This document shows positions 30,317 to 36,404 of a DNA stretch of 36,404 nucleotides, piece after piece. A model generated the notes under the pieces. It was not told where the DNA came from. It saw only the letters and a list, made by a program, of their open reading frames with translations, and did not search any database. The DNA comes from a virus, in the IMG/VR virus record IMGVR_UViG_3300025853_000273, positions 1 to 36,404 of that record; one strand, written 5' to 3'. Each line of letters begins with the position of its first letter. Position 1 is the first letter of the stretch. The position numbers and the translations under genes are program-made.

Positions 30317-30332
30317 AAGTTCAATTGAACTT
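30317..30332. repeat. Perfect 16-bp palindrome, copy 2
   Basis: AAGTTCAATTGAACTT lies in the 41-base gap between the endolysin and the first ejection-type gene, identical to copy 1 at 9508-9523. Here TGC plus TAAAGT (30313-30321) reads into the palindrome, which could be an extended -10 promoter element overlapped by the palindrome. Ribosome site GGAG follows at 30335-30338. Confidence 0.7.
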
Positions 30333-30344
30333 CTGGAGATTGTT

Positions 30345-31790
30345 ATGGTTCTGCCTCTGTTATTTAGTATGGGTCTTCCCGCATTAGCTGGTACTGGTGC
30401 GCTTGGTGCTACACTTGGTGCCATGTCAGTACCCGCACTTGCTGGCATCGGGGCAGGATTGGGATCGTTTATACAGACAGGTGATCTTGGTGAGGGCATC
30501 CAGACAGGTCTTACATCTTTCTTGGGTGGAAAGATTCTTGGTGGCCTTTCTGGCTCAACATCTCCTGCGGCAGTAAGCACAGCTCCCGCTGCTCAGGCTC
30601 CTGCTACAGGTGGATTCCTTCAAGCTGGCCCCGCTGCAACAGAAGTGGCAAAGCAGGGTGCCACAGGGTTTGCGGGTAAGTTACTAGGGCCAGACCTTGC
30701 GGGTAAGCAGTTCTTTGACTCCACTATCGGTGGCGCAGTTGGCTTAGGTCAGCAAGCATTCATGCCTGCTTACATTGGTCAGACCATGTCAGATGCGTTT
30801 GCATATAACCGTGCGGCAGAAGATGCAAAGAAGAAGGATGACGAGGAGAAGGAAGCTGGAAGGCCACCTATGCCGAACCCAATGCAGGTAAGCTACAACC
30901 CTGATCCTTATGCATCAGGTGGTGGTGAGGGACTTTACTTCCAATATACACGTCCGCCACGCAGAGATGGCTACGAGCCACAATACCCATACTACTATGC
31001 AGAGGGTGGATTAGTTGAGCTTGGAGAGCAGCAACGCATGCTAAGGGACACGCCTATGCAAGCAATGGGCGGTCATCCAATGTTCTCAAGTCTTGGTCAG
31101 CAACTAGCTAATGCAGTCACAAGTCATTACGGTCAAAAAGTTCCACCCTTCATCAAGAAGATAGAACAGGACGCTCGCTCTGAATTTGGAGATGATATCT
31201 TTGTGCAGCAAGCATCACAGGTTCCAACTCTAGGTGGCAATAAAGGTGCGCAGGTAACAAATCCTACTCAAATAGATCAACGTAAGATGAACCTGTATGA
31301 TCTTTTAGGTCAGCAAAATTCTCCGTTTAGAGATACAGTTGTTGGGATGGCTGAAGGCGGTGAAGTAGATATGGTGATGGAAGAGAATGGCATGAATGAG
31401 AAGGATGTCATTGTTGAGGCCATCGAAGCAATCAAAGGAATGTCTGAGCAGCCAGAGATAGCACTTGCTATGTTTGTTCAGAAGTACGGCGAGGACGCAC
31501 TGCGCGATCTTGTCGGGCGAGTGCAGTCGGGAGAACTAGATGACACTGTCGCTCGTTTTGAGGAAGGTGAGAAGGGAATGGTTCGTGGGCCGGGCGATGG
31601 TTCTGGTGTAGACGATATGGTTCCTGCAACACTTGAGGGTGAGCAAGATGTTCTCTTGTCTGATGGGGAGTTCGTTTTGAGGAAGAAGACTACCGATGCT
31701 TTAGAGAAGGCATATGGCGGTGGATTCCTTGATATTGTTAACCGTGCCGAAGAGGAAGCTCCAGAGAAACTTCAACAAATGGTGGGATAG
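30345..31790 (+). CDS. Internal virion / ejection-type protein
   Basis: The 481-residue product has a hydrophobic Gly/Ala/Leu-rich N-terminus (1-70, e.g. LPALAGTGALGATLGAMSVP and GIGAGLGSFIQTGDLGEGIQ) that could insert in membranes. The middle is Pro/Tyr-rich (about 180-220), and the C-terminus has acidic helices and the motif RGPGDGSGVDDMVPATL followed by GEFVLRKKTTDALEKAYGGG. That last motif I know as a recurrent end of marine phage proteins in this region. Its position after lysis genes, before other large proteins, suits podovirus proteins packed in the head and ejected with DNA. GGAG precedes the ATG. Confidence 0.65.
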   Translation: MVLPLLFSMGLPALAGTGALGATLGAMSVPALAGIGAGLGSFIQTGDLGEGIQTGLTSFLGGKILGGLSGSTSPAAVSTAPAAQAPATGGFLQAGPAATEVAKQGATGFAGKLLGPDLAGKQFFDSTIGGAVGLGQQAFMPAYIGQTMSDAFAYNRAAEDAKKKDDEEKEAGRPPMPNPMQVSYNPDPYASGGGEGLYFQYTRPPRRDGYEPQYPYYYAEGGLVELGEQQRMLRDTPMQAMGGHPMFSSLGQQLANAVTSHYGQKVPPFIKKIEQDARSEFGDDIFVQQASQVPTLGGNKGAQVTNPTQIDQRKMNLYDLLGQQNSPFRDTVVGMAEGGEVDMVMEENGMNEKDVIVEAIEAIKGMSEQPEIALAMFVQKYGEDALRDLVGRVQSGELDDTVARFEEGEKGMVRGPGDGSGVDDMVPATLEGEQDVLLSDGEFVLRKKTTDALEKAYGGGFLDIVNRAEEEAPEKLQQMVG

Positions 31791-32203
31791 TGAGAGTTAG
31801 CTTGGTGCCGACAGAGGCAGTAGGCCATGTATGGAAGGATGTTGATAGAGTACTAAAGAAGGCGGTAGCCACAGTAGATAACAAAGCTGAAATGATAGAC
31901 ATATTAGACGGCATTTACGATGGCACTTACGTTCTTTGGGTTGTGATAGATGAGCAAGATGATGTAATTGCTGCATTCACTACACGGCTTATAGTATATC
32001 CTCAACGGAGAGCCTTGGCTTTAGACTGGGTAGGCGGGACGCGCATGAAAGAATGGGAAGATCAGTTGATCGACACTATGCGCCGATACGCAAATGAGTT
32101 AGACTGTAGTCATCTAGAAGGCTATGGACGGAAAGGTTGGGGTAGAGCTTTGAAGAAATATGGATTCTATCCTGAGTACATAGCCTACCGAATGGAGTTA
32201 TAA
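31790..32203 (+). CDS. GNAT-like fold protein (T7 gp13-like, putative)
   Basis: The 137-residue product has the strand order of a small acetyltransferase-like domain: VLWVVIDEQDDVIAAFTTRL (48-67), then LALDWVGGTRMKEWEDQLID (76-95) and a C-terminal HLEGYGRKGWGRALKKYGFY (108-127). Related proteins, including T7 internal virion protein gp13, have this fold and are thought to lack a proven catalytic role. The usual acetyl-CoA loop (QxxGxG/A) is not evident, so enzymatic activity is doubtful. The start is a GTG sharing a base with the preceding TAG stop. It lies between two ejection-type genes. Confidence 0.65.
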   Translation: MRVSLVPTEAVGHVWKDVDRVLKKAVATVDNKAEMIDILDGIYDGTYVLWVVIDEQDDVIAAFTTRLIVYPQRRALALDWVGGTRMKEWEDQLIDTMRRYANELDCSHLEGYGRKGWGRALKKYGFYPEYIAYRMEL

Positions 32204-32204
32204 G

Positions 32205-33956
32205 ATGGGCAAGGGCGGTTCAAAACAACAGGCACCTACTGATAGCACGGTACGTCAAACAAACCTACCTGAGTACGCTGATCCGTACTTTCGTCGGATG
32301 CTGCAGGGTGCCGAAGAAGCCCTTATGCCATTTCAAGATGATCTGAGTAGCCCGATCTACGATGACGCAGGTAACATCACAGGCTTTGGTCAAAAGTCCA
32401 CTTACATGCCGTATCAAGGTGAGCGCATTGCGCCATCTTCTATGTATGGGGATATCCAAGCATCTCGTGCCATGACACGCGGTATCGCACAGTCTGGTAT
32501 TGCAGGTATGCCAGAAGCTATGGATGCAGCAAGATATGGTATGGGGTATGGGCAAGAAGCACTTGCTGGCCTATCTGGTCTTGCCAATTATCAGACTGGT
32601 GACTTTTCTGCATATGAGCCAACATCAATGCGCGGAACTTTTCAGGCTGCTGATACGGGCAGTTTTGCGGATGAGTTCCAAGCTGTTTCACCCAATAGAT
32701 ATACAGGCTTTAGAGAAGCTGAGTTCACTCCGTTTGGTGGATTTGATGAGTATCAGTTCCGTGGGCCATCAGAGTTTAGTCAGTTTGAGTTCCGCCCAGA
32801 CTATCAATTCCAACAGTTTCAGTTCCAACAGCCTGAGAGATTTACCTCTGGAGCCGCACAGCAATATATGTCTCCTTACATGGATGCAGTTGTTCAAGAG
32901 CAAAAGCGTGGAGCCATTCAGGATTTTGAACGAAGCCAAGCAGGTCGAGATGCAGCGGCAGTACAAGCGGGCGCGTTCGGTGGGTCACGTCAAGCCGTAG
33001 GGCAGTATCTCGCGGAAGAGGGGCTACAAGAACAACTTGGCGGCATCGAAGCGATGGGTCGTCAACAAGCGTTTGAGCAAGCAGCGCAGCAATTTGGCCT
33101 TGATCGTGCGGCTCGTATGGAAGCTGAAGCTCGTCAAGCAGGTGAATTTGGCAGGGTTCAAGCAGGTCAAGCTGGCGAGCAGGCTCGTGTTGACCAAGCT
33201 CGCTACACTGAGTTGGCATCTCGTGAGCAGGCGCAAGCCGCAGAATATGCTCGTGCAGGGGATCAAGAGGCAGCAGAACGCGCTCGTGTACAGGCAGCTA
33301 AATATCAAGACTTGGCGCGTATACAGCAAGGACGCGCAGCAGAGATGGGTCGAGTTCAGGCAGCCCAAGCATCGGAAAATGCTCGTGTGGATGCAATGCT
33401 ACAGCAGGAAGCGGCAAGGACTCAGGCAGGTCGTGTAGCTGAGTTGGGTCGTGCGCAAGGTCTGAGTGCCTCAGAGATTGCAAGAATACAAGCTGCAGAA
33501 GCAGGGGAGCAAGGTCGCCTTGATACCCTTGGTGCATCAGAGTTAGCTCGTATACAGCAAGCAATAGAACAGTCTCGTCAGTTTGGGGCAGGTCAAGGAC
33601 TCGCCGCATATCAAGCAATGATGAGTGGCGCAGGTCAATATGCAGGGCTAGGTGCGGGTCTCGCTAGTCTTGGTGAGCGTCAACGTGCAGCAGATATTCA
33701 GGGCGCACAGCTACTTGAAACAATTGGTCGTGATATCCGTGCAGAGGATCAGGCGCGTCTTGATCTGGCATACGAAGACTTCTTGCGTCAGCGTGACTAC
33801 CCAATCACACAGTATGAACGCATGGCAGGTATCCTACGCGGTGTGCCAGTAACGCCGAATGTGGAGCAGCAACGCTTTGCAAGCTACAACCCAATTCAAC
33901 AGGCACTGGGTGCAGGTATATCGGCTCTAGGTTTGTATAAAGGTCTATCGGCATGA
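32205..33956 (+). CDS. Ejection-type protein with 11-residue repeats
   Basis: The 583-residue product starts LPEYADPYFRRMLQGAEEAL (about 21-40), a type common at the start of marine phage tail/ejection proteins. A middle Phe-rich segment at about 181-211 alternates aromatic residues. It is followed by MSPYMDAVVQEQKRGAIQDF and AGAFGGSRQAV, also typical. Residues 316-458 are 13 continuous 11-residue repeats starting with (G/A)R(V/I)(Q/D). The rest (about 470-583) is Gly/Ala-rich and helical with a Pro-rich tail. The repeats predict a very long helix. Stop overlaps the next start (ATGA). Probably ejected with DNA into the cell; the helical region may span membranes or the periplasm. Confidence 0.7.
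   Translation: MGKGGSKQQAPTDSTVRQTNLPEYADPYFRRMLQGAEEALMPFQDDLSSPIYDDAGNITGFGQKSTYMPYQGERIAPSSMYGDIQASRAMTRGIAQSGIAGMPEAMDAARYGMGYGQEALAGLSGLANYQTGDFSAYEPTSMRGTFQAADTGSFADEFQAVSPNRYTGFREAEFTPFGGFDEYQFRGPSEFSQFEFRPDYQFQQFQFQQPERFTSGAAQQYMSPYMDAVVQEQKRGAIQDFERSQAGRDAAAVQAGAFGGSRQAVGQYLAEEGLQEQLGGIEAMGRQQAFEQAAQQFGLDRAARMEAEARQAGEFGRVQAGQAGEQARVDQARYTELASREQAQAAEYARAGDQEAAERARVQAAKYQDLARIQQGRAAEMGRVQAAQASENARVDAMLQQEAARTQAGRVAELGRAQGLSASEIARIQAAEAGEQGRLDTLGASELARIQQAIEQSRQFGAGQGLAAYQAMMSGAGQYAGLGAGLASLGERQRAADIQGAQLLETIGRDIRAEDQARLDLAYEDFLRQRDYPITQYERMAGILRGVPVTPNVEQQRFASYNPIQQALGAGISALGLYKGLSA
33150..33578 (+). repeat. Thirteen 33-base (11-residue) repeats
   Basis: The encoded residues 316-458 divide without gaps into 13 units of 11 residues. 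Examples are GRVQAGQAGEQ, ARVDQARYTEL, ARIQQGRAAEM, GRVQAAQASEN and GRLDTLGASEL. All but two (ASREQAQAAEY and ARAGDQEAAER) keep R at position 2 with Q or D at position 4. Units 1-2 and 7-8 are almost the same, suggesting duplication of blocks. Confidence 0.85.
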
Positions 33957-36118
33957 ACATAATTGAGTTACAGGACAGCTTAAAAGACTTACCAGACAGC
34001 GCATTGATGAAAGAGATGCAGATGCCTACGGGGACTGCACCACAGTTTCTTGTCCTGAGTGAACTTAAACGCCGCAAACGTATGCGTGATGACTTCCAAC
34101 GCCAGCAAAACTCTAACATGCCGACCGTAGCAGAAGAAGTTGTCACAGCCGCAGGTATGCCACAAGAAGGCATTATGGGCGCAGCACGTGCGATGGCACC
34201 GAATACAAACGTAGCCCAGAATACAGGTATGGACATGGCAGCACCAGTCCCTGCCACACGCGCACCGCAACCACAAATGATGGCAGATGGTGGTACCGTT
34301 AGAATGCAGACTGGCGGTTTTGCTGCTCGTCCCGGCCCTATGCTAGGCGGCACCGCGACAGCTATTGCTATGTTGCGTGAGAATTATCCAGATGTGTACG
34401 AACAGTACAAAGACGATCCAAATGCGTTGGCTTACGCAGCGGCACAACTAGCAGAGTCTGCAAGAACCCCAGAGCTAACAGGTTTAGAAGAACTTGAGGC
34501 TCCAAGAGATTACGACCTTCTCCAGAGTTTGTTTACAGACCCGTCTAACCGCGCCGTTACAGAGAAGCAAAGAGAGATTGCTGCTACCCAAGACGAACGT
34601 GAGATCGCAGCTCAAATAGAAACCGCAAATAAACTACGTGGTATGTCAGAAGATGACCCGATGTTTACTGAAGGTTCTTTGGTTGAAATGCTTGCAGGGA
34701 CACCAGAAGGCGGGTTCCCACGCAAAATACCTGTGACGAGTGTAGAAGGTAGCATGGTCTCTCCTGAGCTAGACGACTACTTACCTCCTAGCGATATAGA
34801 ATTACCACCTCAAGATATGGGCATCCGTTCACTATCTGGTTTTGGTGAGGTTCCACAAGCTCCCACAATGGATGCAGGGTTTACCGCACCAGAGACAGAC
34901 TTCTCTCTCGAACCGGGTAGTCCCGCCGAAACCGATGCAATTCGTGAGTATTTGCGGGGTGAAGGGTCAAGGAAACCGGGCCTAATCGACGATCTTGATC
35001 GCGGGGCAGTTGCTTCAGATAGAATTAGAGAAGATAGTATTGGTGCTAGAGAAAGTTTATATTTCCCTACTAGCAACGATATTATTAGGAGTTTAGACGA
35101 GGAAGACCTTATCCCAGACATGCTAAACAGACGCGCTCAAGAGTATCTGCAGAGCGATATGTACACGCCGCCAGAAGAGATTTATGATCTAGGGCCAAAA
35201 GGACGTATTAAGTACGAAACTGAAGACCCTGCAGAGCGTGACAAGTTGTTTGCAGAAACAGCACAACGTGAGTTCTTAGAACGTCAGGCAGCAGATGCAG
35301 CGGCAGAGCAACGTGCGATAGATTTAGACGCGCAGCTTCAAGCTGAAAGCCGTGCAGCAGAACGTATCGGCGACAAGATTGCATCCGATCAACCAGAAGA
35401 ACCTGTGGGTGTAGGAGAACAATTAGCTGCCTTCATAGCTGGTAAAGTAGGAGAGGCTCAAGACTACCTTGATGAGCGCAAGATAGTTAGAGAAGCTGAT
35501 AAATCTAGCGAAGTAGTTCTTGGCGAAGGCGCAGAGATTACTCCACAAAAAAGCCCAGAAGCAGCGGCTGCACAACAAGAGATTGAAAATCTACGCAAGC
35601 AAATTGCAGAACTATCTAAGTCTGGTAGCGGCGGTACAGCAGGCGAAGCGGCGGTTATGAAAGCCCTATCTGCAAGACAGAAAGCAGCCGAATCAGACAA
35701 GTGGATGGCACTAGCACGTACAGGTGCAGCGATCATGGCATCTAAATCACCCACACTTGGCGGTGCAGTCGGTGAAGGTTTGGGTGTTGGTCTTGAGTCA
35801 CTATCTAAGTCTAAGAAGCAGGCACAGGATTATGAGATTGCTATGGCAAAAGTTAGGGCAGCTATGGCGCGTTCAGGTCGAGCTAAAGCTCTCCCTGCCA
35901 GTGCGCTTACATCTGCTAGAAGTGCAGTAGAAGCTGCACAAGAATTAGTGCTTTCAGCAACAACAGACCCCGAAAGATTAGCCGCGCAAAGAACTCTTGA
36001 CGAAGCAATAGCACGAGAAAATGCTTTAAAACGGATATTCGATGCTTCTTATGGTGTTCCTGTTGCTAACACAAAAGGTGCAGGTGGCGTTAAAAACATC
36101 AACCTAACAGGTAAATAA
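33953..36118 (+). CDS. Large internal virion / ejection-type protein
   Basis: The 721-residue product starts MNIIELQDSLKDLPDSALMK (1-20), then LVLSELKRRKRMRDDFQRQQ (about 32-51), and QMMADGGTVRMQTGGFAARP, a motif like those seen in marine phage ejection proteins. A low-complexity acidic middle (about 240-330) leads to charged helices (AADAAAEQRAIDLDAQLQAE, AAAAQQEIENLRKQIAELSK) and a C-terminus with MALARTGAAIMASKSPTLGG and GEGLGVGLESLSKSKKQAQD. It is mostly helix and disordered segments. The start is within the preceding stop (ATGA). Position and layout fit the large internal proteins of T7/P22-like phages; no transglycosylase motif is seen here. Confidence 0.65.
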   Translation: MNIIELQDSLKDLPDSALMKEMQMPTGTAPQFLVLSELKRRKRMRDDFQRQQNSNMPTVAEEVVTAAGMPQEGIMGAARAMAPNTNVAQNTGMDMAAPVPATRAPQPQMMADGGTVRMQTGGFAARPGPMLGGTATAIAMLRENYPDVYEQYKDDPNALAYAAAQLAESARTPELTGLEELEAPRDYDLLQSLFTDPSNRAVTEKQREIAATQDEREIAAQIETANKLRGMSEDDPMFTEGSLVEMLAGTPEGGFPRKIPVTSVEGSMVSPELDDYLPPSDIELPPQDMGIRSLSGFGEVPQAPTMDAGFTAPETDFSLEPGSPAETDAIREYLRGEGSRKPGLIDDLDRGAVASDRIREDSIGARESLYFPTSNDIIRSLDEEDLIPDMLNRRAQEYLQSDMYTPPEEIYDLGPKGRIKYETEDPAERDKLFAETAQREFLERQAADAAAEQRAIDLDAQLQAESRAAERIGDKIASDQPEEPVGVGEQLAAFIAGKVGEAQDYLDERKIVREADKSSEVVLGEGAEITPQKSPEAAAAQQEIENLRKQIAELSKSGSGGTAGEAAVMKALSARQKAAESDKWMALARTGAAIMASKSPTLGGAVGEGLGVGLESLSKSKKQAQDYEIAMAKVRAAMARSGRAKALPASALTSARSAVEAAQELVLSATTDPERLAAQRTLDEAIARENALKRIFDASYGVPVANTKGAGGVKNINLTGK

Positions 36119-36129
36119 GGTGTATACAT

Positions 36130-36404
36130 ATGGGTGTCTACGAGTACATCGACCCACAAACAGGGCAAGGCTACAACTTTACTATTGCCGGAGATGCACC
36201 TTCAAACACTGAGTTTGCACAGATAAGGCAAATTCTTGACCAAGATAGAGCAGGATTTGCTACTGAGTTTGAAGAGACTTTTGGTGAAACTCCTGAAGAT
36301 GAACGCGAAGGTATAGTTCGTGAGAGCTTACGCCGTGGATACCAAAACATAAAACAAGCTGTCGGCGAGGCAGTTGGCACAGTTGGCGAACAATCTGGGC
36401 TTGG
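36130..36404 (+). CDS. Start of another ejection-type protein (cut by window end)
   Basis: An open frame starts at 36130 and runs to the end of the window, giving 91 residues of a larger protein. It begins MGVYEYIDPQTGQGYNFTIA, continues with GDAPSNTEFAQIRQILDQDR and an acidic stretch (TEFEETFGETPEDEREG), and a Gly-rich start of a helix (QAVGEAVGTVGEQSGLG). Proteins beginning with a small domain of FxIAGDxPxxxEF type are usually large marine phage proteins ejected with DNA, sometimes carrying a cell-wall-cutting domain further on. AAGGTG lies about eight bases before the ATG. The stop is outside the window. Confidence 0.7.
   Translation, partial: MGVYEYIDPQTGQGYNFTIAGDAPSNTEFAQIRQILDQDRAGFATEFEETFGETPEDEREGIVRESLRRGYQNIKQAVGEAVGTVGEQSGL

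Noticed and set aside
33805-34353. 182-residue minus-strand frame
   Set aside because: It is antisense to two coupled ejection-type genes, and its Ile/Cys/Ala-rich composition looks like a reverse reading of those genes.
1-36404. tRNA genes, CRISPR arrays, insertion sequences, integrase or attachment sites
   Set aside because: I looked for TTCGANTC-type loops with acceptor stems, regularly spaced repeats with unique spacers, transposase/integrase motifs and flanking repeats, and saw none.

Overview
This window looks like the virion-assembly half of a tailed bacteriophage with a short tail (podovirus type). The evidence is an almost unbroken run of head, neck, fibre, lysis and DNA-ejection genes on one strand, with no tape-measure, sheath or tail-tube gene. 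Many of the small proteins (short Gly/Lys-rich proteins, repeat-rich fibres, a phage GroES) resemble those I know from uncultured marine phage genomes, so a phage of a marine Gram-negative bacterium is my best guess. The host cannot be read from the sequence. No replication, integration or tRNA genes are visible.

Layout. 1-242 is a non-coding leader with unusual C-tracts and a near-consensus promoter. 243-2388 holds the small and large terminase subunits. 2463-3167 is an inverted pair of small membrane/coiled-coil genes, the only minus-strand genes. 3168-3461 is a compact regulatory island with overlapping promoter candidates, a palindrome, a terminator and two adjacent hairpins. 3462-9509 holds portal, a small protein, GroES-like co-chaperonin, scaffold, an unknown protein, a decoration-like protein and the major capsid protein, closed by a terminator. 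9670-15015 holds small virion-associated, strongly basic and neck (adaptor) proteins. 15042-24408 is a long block of fibre-like genes with several kinds of protein repeat. 24414-27850 holds a coiled-coil protein, a nozzle/hub-like protein and two small ones. 27850-28731 is an unknown protein. 28731-30303 is a lysis cassette (two holin-like proteins, a hidden 32-residue ORF, a spanin-like protein and an M15-type endolysin). 30345-36404 holds internal virion/ejection-type proteins, the last cut by the window edge.

How it works together. The terminase loads DNA through the portal into a capsid built on the scaffold, probably with help from the phage GroES. Adaptor proteins and the nozzle-like protein close the portal and carry fibres. 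The last genes probably encode proteins ejected with the DNA. Genes are packed with 1-, 4- or 8-nt stop/start overlaps, which implies translational coupling.

The most unusual content is repeat architecture. Three consecutive fibre genes each carry six copies of a ~48-residue repeat. The first of them also has an Fn3-like domain split by five 52-residue repeats. A LamG-like domain sits inside an array of ~22-residue repeats that recurs in the nozzle-like protein. One ejection-type protein has 13 uninterrupted 11-residue repeats. Also notable are two very short genes at 27743-27850 and 28969-29067, and a perfect 16-bp palindrome found at two operon junctions.
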